Shown here piece by piece: positions 1-10,263 of a stretch of 64,000 bases of DNA. Under the pieces are notes generated by a model that worked only from the letters and a program-made list of their open reading frames with translations, did no database searches and was not told where the DNA came from. This stretch comes from Cytophagaceae bacterium (GTDB lineage Bacteria; Bacteroidota; Bacteroidia; Cytophagales; Spirosomataceae). The DNA lies in the NCBI GenBank assembly GCA_027486845.1, contig JAIXOL010000027.1:162779-226778 (forward strand). Direction: 5' to 3'. Within the stretch, counting starts at the first letter, position 1. Each line of letters begins with the position of its first letter. The translations under genes and the position numbers were made by a program.

Positions 1-1
1 T

Positions 2-592
2 AAAAGTGAAAGAACAAAAAAAATATCTTTTGGACTGCTTATTTCAATTATATGCTGTCTAATTTATTTTGGTTCATTGATTTTATTATCAAAAAGCAGC
101 TTGACAATTAACAAAGACTATGGACTCTTTGCTGCTTTAAACAGTTTAGGTTGGATAACTAAATCTGTTCTATTTGAAGAATTTCTGTTTCGTGGAGTGT
201 TACTCTATTTTGGAATAAAATATTTTGGTACAAAGACTGCATGTATAATTTCTGCAATTGCTTTTGGTGCGTATCATTGGTTTTCTTACAATATTTTTGG
301 AAACGTAGGACAGATGATACCTGTATTTATTTTGACATTTGTTGCAGGACTTTTATTTGCACACTCATTTGTACAGACAAAATCAATGTATTTGCAAATT
401 GGACTTCATCTAGGTTGGAATATTGTGACAATTATTGTTTTTTCACAAGGCCCACTTGGTCAACAATATTTGATTGCTTCAAATGGACAACAAATTGGAA
501 TTTTAATGACGCTTGTTCTTTTTGCATTTCAGCTCTTAGCTTTACCAATTTTGACATTATTCTATTTGAATAAAAGTTTGAAACTAAAATGA
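2..592 (+). CDS. CPBP family intramembrane metalloprotease, 5'-truncated by the window edge
   Basis: The reading frame is open from base 2, so the gene starts before the window. A TTG at 77 is not needed as a start. The visible protein is hydrophobic with several membrane segments. It carries the CPBP/CAAX-protease signature: the glutamate pair and arginine in EEFLFRG, a histidine in AFGAYHW and a later histidine in GLHLGWN. These residues bind the catalytic metal in the family. Members process prenylated or small peptide substrates, or act as immunity proteins; the substrate here cannot be told. The gene ends in TGA at 590-592 and is followed by about 300 bp with no recognisable gene. Confidence 0.85.
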   Translation, partial: KSERTKKISFGLLISIICCLIYFGSLILLSKSSLTINKDYGLFAALNSLGWITKSVLFEEFLFRGVLLYFGIKYFGTKTACIISAIAFGAYHWFSYNIFGNVGQMIPVFILTFVAGLLFAHSFVQTKSMYLQIGLHLGWNIVTIIVFSQGPLGQQYLIASNGQQIGILMTLVLFAFQLLALPILTLFYLNKSLKLK

Positions 593-891
593 GAAAGCAA
601 CAAACAGCTAAAACGGATTTTACAAAAGTGGCGGTTCAGTTCACCCATGGTTCTCCGCATCAATATTTGTGATAAAAATCAACATTTCGCCTAAGACAAA
701 TTCCTTATATTAGATTATAAGCTATAGTAAACACAATTAGCCCGCATATACAAAATACTGGAAATTTCTAGCTATTGGTTTAAAACCAAGCATAAAACTC
801 ATTATTTGCTCATTTATAGTTTGAATGGTTGCATTAATAAAGTTGCAAAAACTCGTATTCTAAGCTCAGCATCACACATGACTCTTAACAG

Positions 892-1260
892 GTGTATGTT
901 AGGTGTTTTCTAAAAATGATTATATCTTATACTTTTGTAGTTTGTGGCAAAACCGAAACCTTTCTAGAAATGCCTCATGCGGTAAAGAATCCAATTTTAA
1001 TAGTTGAGGTATCATCCGATTCAACCGCTTTATATGATCGACAAGGTAAATTTCAAGCCTATCAAAAAATCACTTCTTTTAGAGAGTATATTTTGGTATC
1101 TCAAAACGAGATTTTAGTCGAAACCTACTATAAACCTGAAAATGCTATTTTTTGGCAATATCGTTCTTATACCAAACTCGAAGATGTAATTGAACTAAAA
1201 TCAGTCGATGTAGAAATTTCAATCAATGATATTTATTTGGATTGGGAAAAAACAGCGTGA
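892..1260 (+). pseudogene. Uma2 family (DUF820) restriction-endonuclease-like protein, N-terminally truncated remnant
   Basis: The open frame has 122 residues from a GTG. From about residue 15 it matches the second half of Uma2 proteins: a VVCGK strand, NPILIVEVSSDST, YDRQGKFQAYQ, then the EYILVSQNE and VEISINDIY strands. Intact members are about 190 residues, as the neighbour at 1264-1845 shows. The N-terminal half, including the first catalytic aspartate region, is absent, and I see no trace of it in 593-891. The first residues do not look like the family, so the start is probably accidental. The stop lies 3 bp from the stop of the convergent intact Uma2 gene. Most likely a decayed gene. 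Confidence 0.7.
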
Positions 1261-1263
1261 TAT

Positions 1264-1845
1264 TTATTTCAAAATGCTCAAATCTAATTCAAAGCCAACT
1301 AATACATTTTCGCCAGAGAGTTTTTGGTCAAAGCCCACAACAATTTCAACTTCTTTCTTTTCTCTAAAAATATACGTTTTTTGAGTTTTAGGATTTATCA
1401 ACCAAGCCAATTTACAACCGTTTGCTATCCATTCTTCCTGCATTTTTTTAGTAGAGTCTTTCAAATTATCTGTGGTACTCATTAATTCCAAAACAAAATC
1501 AGGACAAACAGGTGGAAATTTAGTCTGTTGGGCTAAATCTAATTGATTCCAATTTTCATTATTTACCCAAGCCACATCCGCCGAGCGTGCCGCTGAACTT
1601 GGCAAACGAAATGTTGTTGATGAATCGAATACTTTTCCAAGTTTTGCTTGACGATTCCATCCAACGAATTCAAAATTAATTTCTGAATTCATTATCCCAG
1701 TTATTCCTCCTGTATTTGGCATAATTAAAATGTTTCCTTTTGCATCTCTTTCAAATTTTAGACTGTCATTTTGTGTACAAAAATCATAAAATTCGTCATC
1801 GCTCAATCGGAATCTGTCGTATTTTAACTCTACATATTGTCCCAT
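1264..1845 (-). CDS. Uma2 family endonuclease-like protein
   Basis: The protein has 193 residues, the usual length for the Uma2/DUF820 family, which has a PD-(D/E)XK nuclease fold. The candidate catalytic aspartate is in SADVAWV (about residue 90) and the glutamate in FVLELMS (about 120), followed by a lysine-containing helix. The conserved GCKLAWLINP strand is also present. The family is widespread in cyanobacteria and Bacteroidota, often in many copies, and its biological role is unsettled. The gene converges with a truncated relative at 892-1260. No partner gene is attached. Confidence 0.85.
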   Translation of the reverse strand: MGQYVELKYDRFRLSDDEFYDFCTQNDSLKFERDAKGNILIMPNTGGITGIMNSEINFEFVGWNRQAKLGKVFDSSTTFRLPSSAARSADVAWVNNENWNQLDLAQQTKFPPVCPDFVLELMSTTDNLKDSTKKMQEEWIANGCKLAWLINPKTQKTYIFREKKEVEIVVGFDQKLSGENVLVGFELDLSILK

Positions 1846-1903
1846 TTTGATTATTATTTTAGGTAAATTTAGTTGATTTTAAAATAAAAACAAACTTCAC
1901 TTC

Positions 1904-1945
1904 AAACAAAAAGCCCTTTTCGAAAATCGAAAAAGGCTTTTTGTT
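1904..1945 (-). terminator. Terminator hairpin downstream of the pyrophosphatase gene
   Basis: Inverted repeat with arms AAACAAAAAGCC and GGCTTTTTGTTT around an A/T-rich centre, with runs of A and T on both sides. It lies 33 bp beyond the stop codon of the minus-strand hppA gene and upstream of the Uma2 gene, so it most likely ends the hppA transcript. Confidence 0.65.
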
Positions 1946-1977
1946 TATTTTCATTCCCCATAGGGGCTAAGTCTATA

Positions 1978-4608
1978 TTACTTCTTTCTAACACTCACCG
2001 CAATTCTACGGTTAGTTGCACGACCTTCTTCAGTATCGTTACTTGCAATAGCATTTGTTTCGCCATAACCTTCTGATTCTAAACGAGCGTCAGCGATACC
2101 CAATCCAACTAAAGCTGCTTTTACTGATGCAGCACGCTCACTCGAAAGTTTCAAATTTGCTGCATCATTACCTGTATTATCAGTATAGCCACCCACTTTG
2201 ATGTTTACATTTGGGAATGCTTTCAAAATTTCAGAAATGTTTTTTACTTCATTCATCGACGTTGAGTCAATTACATTACTACCCGATGCAAAACTCAATG
2301 CCTTAAAATTGAACCAATTATCTTTTCCTGCTACTGAATCTGATTCTATAAAATTAATTACTTGATCTTCAATTCCATCTTTCAAGAAATTCAAGTTAGC
2401 ACCTGTTGATAATACCTTATTAATGCTAACTGGCAAAGTCGCTTCAACCGTTGGAGTGGCTTCAACACTTGCAGTTTCAGACGAAGTAACAGCAATGTAT
2501 GGTGCGATTACCAACGAAACGATTGACATCAATTTAATCAAGATATTCATTGACGGGCCAGAAGTATCTTTGAATGGATCGCCAACGGTATCACCAGTTA
2601 CGGCAGCCTTGTGTGGCTCAGAACCTTTCTTATGTTTCACACCATCAATCATCACACCTTTTTCAAATGATTTTTTAGCATTATCCCAAGCACCACCAGC
2701 GTTCGATTGAAAAATTCCCATCAAAACACCCGATACAGTTACACCTGCCAATAAACCACCTAAAATCTCAGGTGAAGAAGTATCTGCAAAAACATCTTTA
2801 AAACCAAATCCAACTAAAACTGGCGTTACTAAAGCAATTGCACCTGGCAAAATCATTTGTTTGATTGAAGCCTCAGTTGAAATGGCAACACATTTTTCGT
2901 ATTCAGGTTCAGTTTTGTATTCCATAATTCCTGGAATTTCACGGAACTGACGACGAACTTCGTTTACCATTTCCATAGCAGCTTTACCAACCGCCGAAAT
3001 ACATAAAGCACTGAAAATAAATGGAATCATTCCACCAACAAACAATCCTGCTAAAACTGGAGCTTTGTAAATATCGATTGAGTTGATTCCTGCAATACCA
3101 ACGAATGCCGCAAACAAAGCCAATGAAGTCAAAGCTGCTGAAGCAATCGCAAAACCTTTACCAGTTGCGGCAGTTGTGTTACCAACAGCATCCAAATTAT
3201 CAGTACGTTCACGCACTTCTGGAGGCAATTGCGACATTTCTGCGATACCACCTGCATTATCAGCAATCGGACCGAAAGCATCAATTGCTAATTGCATAGC
3301 CGTTGTTGCCATCATACCAGCCGCTGCAATTGAAACACCATAAAGACCAGCAAAATAATACGAGAAAATAATTCCAGCCGCTAAAGTCAAAATAGGAAGA
3401 ACAGTAGATTCCATACCAACTGCCAAACCACCGATAATATTTGTGGCATGTCCTGTACCAGATTTTTCAATGATTGAAAGTACTGGACGTTTACCCATTG
3501 CAGTATAATATTCAGTGATGATTGACATCAAAGCACCAACAATCAAACCAACTACAATCGCCATAAATACTCCATTTGAAGTAAATTCATGTCCACGAAG
3601 CGAAAGTGTTTCTGGTAAGACATATTTTACTAAGAAATAAGAAGCAAATAATGTAATGATTACAGATGCCCAGTTTCCAAGATTTAAAGCTGCTTGTACA
3701 GAAGATGTTTCAGATTTGATTCTTACAAAAAATGTTGAAACTAATGAAGCCAACAAACCAACAGCAGCAATTGCCATCGGCAATAATACCGGAGAAAAAC
3801 CTCCAAAATTATCAGAAACACTTATTTCTTGACCCAAAACCATTGTTGCTAAAATTGTAGCCACATAAGAACCAAATAAATCGGCACCCATACCAGCTAC
3901 GTCACCAACGTTATCACCAACGTTATCAGCGATTGTTGCTGGGTTACGAACATCATCTTCTGGAATTCCGGCCTCAACTTTACCAACTAAGTCAGCTCCA
4001 ACATCAGCCGCTTTTGTGTAAATACCACCACCAACACGAGCAAAAAGAGCGATTGATTCAGCACCTAAAGAGAAGCCCGCTAAAACCTCGATGGCGATTC
4101 TCATTTTTTCGGAAGTCAACAATTCACCTTTTGCAAAGTAGTTATAAAATATTATGAATAACAAACTTAAACCTAAAACTGCCAAACCAGCAACGCCCAT
4201 TCCCATAACAGAACCACCAGTAAATGAAACTTTAAGAGCCTGTGCCAATGAAGTACGAGCAGCTTGTGCAGTACGAACATTCGCTTTTGTAGCGATTTTC
4301 ATTCCAACGTAACCTGCAAAAGCAGAAAACAAAGCACCAATCAAAAATGCAATTGAAATAATCCAAGAAGATTTATCAGTTGATGAGCCGAGCCATGCCA
4401 ATAAAATAGCAGTAGGAATGGCAAAATAGGCCAAAACCTTCCATTCTGCTTTTAAAAATGCAATTGCTCCATCAGCAATATAGCCTGAGAGTTTTTGCAT
4501 ATTGGCATCTCCAGCAGGTTGCTTCGAGACCCAACTGAATCTCCACCAAGTGTAAAGTAAGCCAATAATTCCACAAAGCGGAACAAGGTACATAATCATC
4601 GAATCCAT
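1978..4608 (-). CDS. hppA: Membrane-bound ion-translocating pyrophosphatase with C-terminal OmpA-type domain
   Basis: This enzyme couples pyrophosphate hydrolysis to cation pumping across the inner membrane. The 876 residues divide into a multi-spanning core (about 1-710) and an added tail. The core has the acidic substrate motif [20 protein letters not shown] (193-212), then [11 protein letters not shown] (228-238), DNAGG, and [15 protein letters not shown] near 671-685. Alanine in [10 protein letters not shown] (A480) is the marker of potassium-dependent enzymes. The helix-6 glutamate seen in sodium pumps (DLFESY) is glycine here (DLFGSY, 243-248), so the pumped ion is left open. Residues about 765-876 form an OmpA/MotB-like peptidoglycan-binding domain with [16 protein letters not shown] and [10 protein letters not shown]. 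Such a tail is not part of ordinary membrane pyrophosphatases. Confidence 0.93.
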   Translation of the reverse strand: MDSMIMYLVPLCGIIGLLYTWWRFSWVSKQPAGDANMQKLSGYIADGAIAFLKAEWKVLAYFAIPTAILLAWLGSSTDKSSWIISIAFLIGALFSAFAGYVGMKIATKANVRTAQAARTSLAQALKVSFTGGSVMGMGVAGLAVLGLSLLFIIFYNYFAKGELLTSEKMRIAIEVLAGFSLGAESIALFARVGGGIYTKAADVGADLVGKVEAGIPEDDVRNPATIADNVGDNVGDVAGMGADLFGSYVATILATMVLGQEISVSDNFGGFSPVLLPMAIAAVGLLASLVSTFFVRIKSETSSVQAALNLGNWASVIITLFASYFLVKYVLPETLSLRGHEFTSNGVFMAIVVGLIVGALMSIITEYYTAMGKRPVLSIIEKSGTGHATNIIGGLAVGMESTVLPILTLAAGIIFSYYFAGLYGVSIAAAGMMATTAMQLAIDAFGPIADNAGGIAEMSQLPPEVRERTDNLDAVGNTTAATGKGFAIASAALTSLALFAAFVGIAGINSIDIYKAPVLAGLFVGGMIPFIFSALCISAVGKAAMEMVNEVRRQFREIPGIMEYKTEPEYEKCVAISTEASIKQMILPGAIALVTPVLVGFGFKDVFADTSSPEILGGLLAGVTVSGVLMGIFQSNAGGAWDNAKKSFEKGVMIDGVKHKKGSEPHKAAVTGDTVGDPFKDTSGPSMNILIKLMSIVSLVIAPYIAVTSSETASVEATPTVEATLPVSINKVLSTGANLNFLKDGIEDQVINFIESDSVAGKDNWFNFKALSFASGSNVIDSTSMNEVKNISEILKAFPNVNIKVGGYTDNTGNDAANLKLSSERAASVKAALVGLGIADARLESEGYGETNAIASNDTEEGRATNRRIAVSVRKK

Positions 4609-4654
4609 AAGTAATCGTATTTGAGTTTAGTTTTTACTGTAGTTAATATTTTCG

Positions 4655-4662
4655 CAAATTTA
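4655..4662 (-). promoter_or_regulatory. Candidate -7 element of hppA
   Basis: On the minus strand the sequence reads TAAATTTG, an exact match to the Bacteroidota -7 consensus TAnnTTTG, about 47 bp before the hppA start. I found no TTG at the expected -33 spacing, so this is only half a promoter. Confidence 0.35.
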
Positions 4663-4906
4663 AGTTAATTGAGTTGTTAAAAAAAGTCTAAATACAATTT
4701 TAGTATTTTTTTGATAAATAACATTGTTTTATCGCATTCATTATAACAAAAATCAGATTAATTTATCTAATTTGTCGAATAATAAAACCCAATCATAGAT
4801 GACATTAATAATTTCTTTTTGATTCGAGGTTTCTTTATTAATTTCGAAAGACAAACAAAACCTCTTCAAAATTAGAATTAAACTATTGACTCATAAACCT
4901 TACTCG

Positions 4907-7390
4907 ATGAAAAAAATAACAATCCTTCTTATTTCTCTTATTTCATTTTCGGTTTTTGCCCAAACTAAACAGATGAATACGGGCGAAATCCTTCAAGCAA
5001 TTAAAAGATTAAATGTTGTTGGCAATGTACTATATGTTGCAGCTCACCCTGATGATGAAAATACCTTGTTCATTACGTGGCTTTCAAAGGAAAAAATGGT
5101 GCGGGCGGGCTACATTGCAATGACTCGTGGCGACGGTGGACAAAATTTAGTAGGCTCTGAACAAGGCGAGTACGTTGGTTTGTTACGTACACACGAACTT
5201 CTTGGAGCAAGAAGTATTGACGGTGGCGAACAATATTTTACTCGTGCCAATGATTTTGGCTTTACAAAAACCACTGATGAAGCGATGGCGACATGGGGAA
5301 AAGACCAAATACTGGCTGATTTGGTTTGGCGTATTCGTAACTTTCAACCAGATGTCATTGTTAATCGTTTCCCACCTGATGCTCGTGCAGGTCATGGTCA
5401 TCATTCGGCATCGGCAGTTCTTTCTGAAGAAGCATTCAAAGCTGCCGCTGACCCCAATCGTTTTCCAGAACAATTAAAGTTTGTAAAAACTTGGCAAGCA
5501 AAACGCTTAGTTTGGAATTCGTTTTCTCCAAATTTCCAAAATAACCAACCCGAAGGAAGTTATATCAAAATTCCACTTGGAGACTACAATCCCCTACTTG
5601 GAAAATCTTATACCGAAGTTTCTGCTGAGGCACGCAGTATGCACAAAAGTCAAGGTTTTGGCTCAGCAAAAACCAAAAATCAACGTTCAGATTATGCTCT
5701 GCACAAGGCGGGCGAAGAAGCAAAAAATGATTTATTCGATGGAATAGATATTTCGTGGAAAAGAATCAATGGCGGAGAGAAAATCGAAAAAATGGTCAAT
5801 GATGTTTATAATAATTTTAGGGCTCAAAATCCTTCAGCATCGGTTCCTGCTTTGATTGAAATTTATAATACAATTGAAAGTTTAGAAGATGCTGAACATA
5901 GCCCAAATGTTTGGACAATTTATAAGAAAAAAGAAGTAAAAGAATTAATTTTAGCGTGTGCGGGATTATGGTTTGAAGCAAATCCGGTAGATTATTCAGT
6001 TTCACCAAACGATAAAATCAAAGTAAATGTAAATGTCGTAAGTAGAAGTAATGCAAATATTACACTCGAAAAACTGACATTTAAAGGAACTGACAAGGAT
6101 ACAACCATCAATAAAAAACTCGTTTATAACGATGGCTTGAACATCACCACTGAACTGCAAATACCTATTAATCAACCAATTACTCAACCCTATTGGTTAG
6201 TTGAACGTAAAGAAAATGGTTTTTATAAAGTGAACGACCAATTATTGAGAGGTTTAGCAATGAAACCTGCCGATTTGGTTTGCGAATACAGCTTCTCTAT
6301 TGAAGGTAAAGCATTTACATTCCAAACTCCACTTACATATAAATTCGTGGAGCCTTCGGATGGAGAAATCTATCGTTATTTCGAGGTACGCCCAGAAGTA
6401 TCTGCAACAATTGGCGAAAAAGTTTATTCATTTGGCGACAATAACCCAAAAGATGTAATTGTAACTTTAAAATCAGGTAAAAAAGGTGTAATAGGAACAG
6501 TGAAATTGGATCTCCCAAATACATGGAAGGTAGAGCCTGCCCTTATAAATTTTGATCTAAAAGAAAAATACGAAGAAAAAAAGGTGATATTTAGAGTTTT
6601 TCCTTCTTCAACTGCTTCTGAAATTACGCTAAAAGCCATCGCCCAAACATCATCTGGCTCGTATGATAGAGGCATTTCTAGTATTGAATATAAACACGTA
6701 CCTACGCTTACTCTTTTTCCGTTTGCCGAGGCAAAAGCTCTTCGCATTGATTTAAAGAAAAAAGGAAATAAAATTGGTTATATTGCTGGTGCAGGCGATG
6801 AAGTTCCTGCGGCATTACAGCAAATTGGCTATCAAGTAACAATGCTTACACCAACAGAACTCGCCAAAGATTTAAGCCAATTCGATGCAATTATTGTTGG
6901 AGTTAGAGCTTATAATACAGAAGAACACTTAAAATATTTCCAAGAAAAACTTATGGACTATGTTAGTAACGGAGGAAATATAGTAACTCAATATCAGACA
7001 AACGCTTTTTATGGTGTGTCTAAAGTTAAAGAAATAGGGCCATTCCCTATGGGTATTGGCCGTGGAAGAGTAACCGATGAAGTTGCCACAATGAAAATTT
7101 TGAAACCTCAACATCCGTTACTTAATTCACCAAACAAAATCACTTCTAAAGACTTTGAAGGCTGGATTCAAGAACGTGGTTTGTATTTTGCAGACAAATG
7201 GAGCGATAAGTACGAAACAATTTTTGCGATGAATGATGCTAACGAAACCGAACTCGAAGGCAGTGTTTTATATACAAAATATGGAAAAGGAAATTTCGTA
7301 TTTACAGGTTTAGCTTTTTTCCGTCAACTTCCTGCGGGCGTGCCTGGAGCTTATCGCTTGTTTGCAAATATGATTTCGGTAGGAAAGTAA
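4907..7390 (+). CDS. Secreted PIG-L family deacetylase (LmbE-like) with C-terminal Rossmann-like domain
   Basis: The ATG at 4907 is preferred over the upstream TTG at 4886 because it begins a clean signal peptide (MKKITILLISLISFSVFAQ). The mature N-terminal domain has the PIG-L/LmbE zinc motif AHPDDE (residues 46-51) and a later HGHH (163-166). This is the layout of enzymes that remove N-acetyl groups from GlcNAc-linked substrates. A middle beta-rich part follows. A C-terminal part (from about 620) with GYIAGAGDEVP and FDAIIVGVRAYN resembles a glutamine-amidotransferase-like or ThuA-like fold. At 827 residues it is much longer than single-domain family members. The substrate is unknown. It is divergent from hppA and convergent with infC. 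Confidence 0.85.
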   Translation: MKKITILLISLISFSVFAQTKQMNTGEILQAIKRLNVVGNVLYVAAHPDDENTLFITWLSKEKMVRAGYIAMTRGDGGQNLVGSEQGEYVGLLRTHELLGARSIDGGEQYFTRANDFGFTKTTDEAMATWGKDQILADLVWRIRNFQPDVIVNRFPPDARAGHGHHSASAVLSEEAFKAAADPNRFPEQLKFVKTWQAKRLVWNSFSPNFQNNQPEGSYIKIPLGDYNPLLGKSYTEVSAEARSMHKSQGFGSAKTKNQRSDYALHKAGEEAKNDLFDGIDISWKRINGGEKIEKMVNDVYNNFRAQNPSASVPALIEIYNTIESLEDAEHSPNVWTIYKKKEVKELILACAGLWFEANPVDYSVSPNDKIKVNVNVVSRSNANITLEKLTFKGTDKDTTINKKLVYNDGLNITTELQIPINQPITQPYWLVERKENGFYKVNDQLLRGLAMKPADLVCEYSFSIEGKAFTFQTPLTYKFVEPSDGEIYRYFEVRPEVSATIGEKVYSFGDNNPKDVIVTLKSGKKGVIGTVKLDLPNTWKVEPALINFDLKEKYEEKKVIFRVFPSSTASEITLKAIAQTSSGSYDRGISSIEYKHVPTLTLFPFAEAKALRIDLKKKGNKIGYIAGAGDEVPAALQQIGYQVTMLTPTELAKDLSQFDAIIVGVRAYNTEEHLKYFQEKLMDYVSNGGNIVTQYQTNAFYGVSKVKEIGPFPMGIGRGRVTDEVATMKILKPQHPLLNSPNKITSKDFEGWIQERGLYFADKWSDKYETIFAMNDANETELEGSVLYTKYGKGNFVFTGLAFFRQLPAGVPGAYRLFANMISVGK

Positions 7391-7510
7391 AAAACTGATA
7401 GAGTAGCATATTTGAAAATTAAACTGAAAGATTTGATAATTTTAAGCCGTTAAAAGCCCAAAAATTATCGAATCTCTTAGAAAAATCTAAATTAAGAAAA
7501 AAATACAAAA

Positions 7511-7540
7511 AGGGCTGAATTGAGATTACAATTCAGCCCT
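7511..7540 (-). terminator. Rho-independent terminator of the thrS-infC unit
   Basis: Perfect 11-bp inverted repeat, AGGGCTGAATT and AATTCAGCCCT, with an 8-nt loop. Read on the minus strand it is followed by a T-rich run. It lies 18 bp past the infC stop codon. Confidence 0.85.
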
Positions 7541-7558
7541 TAATATTTCAAAGAAGTC

Positions 7559-8116
7559 TTATTTTTTTGCTTTGGGAGCAAGAAATACAATCATTCTTTT
7601 ACCTTCAAGCTTCAATTCACCTTCTGGTTTGCCATATTCTTCCAAACCTGCAATAAATCGCTTCAACAATTCAACGCCTTGGTCTTTAAATACTATCTGA
7701 CGGCCAACAAAATGAACATAAGCCTTAACTTTTGCATTTTCCTTCAAGAACCCAATAGCATGCTTTAATTTAAAATCAAAATCATGATCATCGGTTTGCG
7801 GACCGAATCTAATTTCTTTGATAACAGTCTTTGCCGCTTTGGCTTTTATTTCTTTTTGCTTCTTCTTTTGGTCATACTTAAACTTAGAATAGTCGATTAC
7901 TCTACATACTGGCGGGTTGGCCGTCGGTACAATTTCAACTAAATCTAAACTTTGAGCTTGTGCCATAGCAAGAGCTTGGGCGGTGTCAAAAATACCCTGC
8001 TCTACGTTATCACCTACTAAACGAACCTGTGGTACACGAATACGTTGGTTGATTCGGTGTTCGTCTTCCTTCTGTACTGGTTTTCTGAAATTACGATTGA
8101 ATGGTTGTTGTGCCAT
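7559..8116 (-). CDS. infC: Translation initiation factor IF-3
   Basis: IF-3 binds the 30S subunit, keeps it apart from 50S and helps select the initiator tRNA. The 185-residue protein has both domains. The N-terminal half begins after a short basic leader (INQRIRVPQVRLVGDN) and contains LDLVEIVPTANPPVCRVIDY. A lysine-rich linker (YDQKKKQKEIKAKAAK) follows, then the C-terminal domain with EIRFGPQTDDHDFDFK. The start here is ATG, not the rare ATT/ATC known from enterobacteria. It lies 100 bp downstream of thrS on the same strand and is probably co-transcribed. The ribosomal genes rpmI and rplT, which commonly follow infC, are not present: a terminator and an unrelated convergent gene come next. 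Confidence 0.97.
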   Translation of the reverse strand: MAQQPFNRNFRKPVQKEDEHRINQRIRVPQVRLVGDNVEQGIFDTAQALAMAQAQSLDLVEIVPTANPPVCRVIDYSKFKYDQKKKQKEIKAKAAKTVIKEIRFGPQTDDHDFDFKLKHAIGFLKENAKVKAYVHFVGRQIVFKDQGVELLKRFIAGLEEYGKPEGELKLEGKRMIVFLAPKAKK

Positions 8117-8216
8117 TTAACGATTTTAAGGTTACTAAAAATTGATTTTTACGAAAGTACTAACTAATTTGTATAAAACAAATATTATTACTTCAAATAT
8201 TACAAAACCGAGACGA

Positions 8217-10163
8217 TTATGCCTTAAACTGAGGTATATTTTTATATATTTCAGTTTTTGCGTAAGATATAAATTCTTCTATTGACATCGAGCCTAAATC
8301 CCCTTCACCTTTTCTTCTAACTGAAACCTTACCTTCTTCTGCTTCTTTCTCACCAACGATTAACATTAATGGTAATTTATTTACCTCAGCATCGCGAATT
8401 TTACGACCAATTTTTTCATCACGGTGATCGACGTAGCCCCTAATATCCTCTTCTTGTAAAGTCAAGAATACTTCATTAGCATAGTCTTCGTATTTTTCTG
8501 AAATTGGTAAAATAGCTATTTGGTCAGGAGATAACCACAATGGAAAATTACCAGCTGTTGTTTCAATCAAAATCGCAATGAAACGTTCCATCGAGCCAAA
8601 TGGAGCTCGGTGAATCATCACTGGACGGTGTGTTTGGTTATCGGAGCCTACATATTCCAACTCAAATCTTTGTGGTAATTGATAATCAACTTGAATAGTT
8701 CCAAGTTGCCATTTACGACCCAAAGCATCTTTTACCATGAAATCGAGTTTTGGTCCATAAAAAGCAGCTTCTCCCAATTCTTCAATAGTTTTAAGTCCTT
8801 TCTCGGCTGCTGCACGTCGAATGGCATTTTCAGCTTTATCCCACGCCTCGTCCGAGCCAAAGTATTTAGTTTTGTTTTCGGGGTCACGCAAAGAAACCTG
8901 GGCAGAAAAATCTTCAAAACCAAGGGATTTGAAAACATAAAGAACCAAATCAATTACTTTTTTGAACTCATTTTCTACTTGGTCATCGGTACAGAAAATA
9001 TGTGCATCATCCTGAGTAAATCCTCTTACACGGGTTAAACCGTGCAACTCTCCACTTTGCTCATAACGATAAACTGTTCCGAACTCAGCCAAACGTAAAG
9101 GTAATTCACGATAACTACGTGGTCGAGCACGAAAAATTTCACAGTGGTGAGGGCAATTCATTGGTTTCAACAAAAACTCCTCTCCTTCTTCAGGCGTTGT
9201 GATTGGCTGGAATGAATCTTTTCCATATTTTTCCCAGTGACCAGAAGTTAGATATAATTGTTTGCTTCCAATGTGAGGTGTGACAACTTGTTGATATCCG
9301 GCTTTTACCTGTGCCTTACGTAAGAAATTCTCTAGACGCTCTCGCAACATTGCACCTTTTGGCAACCATAATGGTAAACCCTTTCCTACTTTCTCAGAAA
9401 AAGTAAACAAGTCTAGTTCTTGACCCAATTTGCGATGATCACGACGTTTGGCTTCCTCCAAAAGTGTTAAATAATCTTCTAACTCTTTTTGTTTTGGGAA
9501 TGTTACTCCATAAATACGAGTCAACATTTTATTATTTTGGTCGCCTTTAAAGTAGGCACCAGCCACATTCATGATTTTAGCAGCTTTGATAAAGCCAGTA
9601 TTCGGAATATGTGGCCCACGACATAAATCAGTAAAATTTCCTTGCTTATAAAAGGTAATAGAACCATCTTCCAATCCAGCAAGTAAATCTAATTTATATT
9701 CGTCGCCTTTTTCTTCAAAATATTTTATTGCCTCGGCTTTAGCCATCGGAATTCTGATAAAATCATTTTTCTGACGAGCCAATTCTAACATTTTATCTTC
9801 AATTTTCTTAAAATCCTCATTTGTGATGGTTTCACCATTGGTATCTACATCATAATAGAAACCATTTTCGAGAGGTGGACCAACCCAAAACTTTACTTTT
9901 GGATACAATGTTTCTAACGCTTCAGCCATTAAATGAGCCGAGGAGTGCCAAAAAGTTGATTTCCCATCTGCATCATTCCAAGTCAAAAGTTGTAATTTAG
10001 AGTCTGCCTCAATTGGCAAATTGGCATCTTGCACCATGCCATTTATTTTGGCAGCTAATACATTTCTCGCAAGCCCTTCACTAATCGAAAGTGCAATATC
10101 GTAACTCGAACTCCCATTTGGATAATCTCTTACGCTTCCGTCGGGTAAAGTAATTTTAATCAT
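8217..10163 (-). CDS. thrS: Threonine--tRNA ligase
   Basis: Charges tRNA-Thr and edits mis-charged serine. The 648 residues match the usual length. In order: an N-terminal TGS domain ([12 protein letters not shown]), the editing domain with [11 protein letters not shown], and the class II catalytic core. The core has the zinc cysteine in [10 protein letters not shown], motif 2 in [20 protein letters not shown] and motif 3 around [13 protein letters not shown]-terminal anticodon-binding domain completes it. It sits directly upstream of infC, the classical arrangement. The 100-bp region upstream holds a short GTGGC/GCCAC hairpin but no T-box or clear promoter that I can support. Confidence 0.98.
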   Translation of the reverse strand: MIKITLPDGSVRDYPNGSSSYDIALSISEGLARNVLAAKINGMVQDANLPIEADSKLQLLTWNDADGKSTFWHSSAHLMAEALETLYPKVKFWVGPPLENGFYYDVDTNGETITNEDFKKIEDKMLELARQKNDFIRIPMAKAEAIKYFEEKGDEYKLDLLAGLEDGSITFYKQGNFTDLCRGPHIPNTGFIKAAKIMNVAGAYFKGDQNNKMLTRIYGVTFPKQKELEDYLTLLEEAKRRDHRKLGQELDLFTFSEKVGKGLPLWLPKGAMLRERLENFLRKAQVKAGYQQVVTPHIGSKQLYLTSGHWEKYGKDSFQPITTPEEGEEFLLKPMNCPHHCEIFRARPRSYRELPLRLAEFGTVYRYEQSGELHGLTRVRGFTQDDAHIFCTDDQVENEFKKVIDLVLYVFKSLGFEDFSAQVSLRDPENKTKYFGSDEAWDKAENAIRRAAAEKGLKTIEELGEAAFYGPKLDFMVKDALGRKWQLGTIQVDYQLPQRFELEYVGSDNQTHRPVMIHRAPFGSMERFIAILIETTAGNFPLWLSPDQIAILPISEKYEDYANEVFLTLQEEDIRGYVDHRDEKIGRKIRDAEVNKLPLMLIVGEKEAEEGKVSVRRKGEGDLGSMSIEEFISYAKTEIYKNIPQFKA

Positions 10164-10263
10164 ATAAATTTTTCAACATTAAGTGGCAAGCCACATTTAT
10201 ATTTTAACGATTTTATTGTTTTAGAATAACGAAGTTTTTAAATAACTTCGATTTTATCTAAAA

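Noticed and set aside
2423..3343. Open frames on the plus strand inside hppA
   Set aside because: They are antisense shadows of a strongly conserved membrane protein gene, with low-complexity composition and no motifs.
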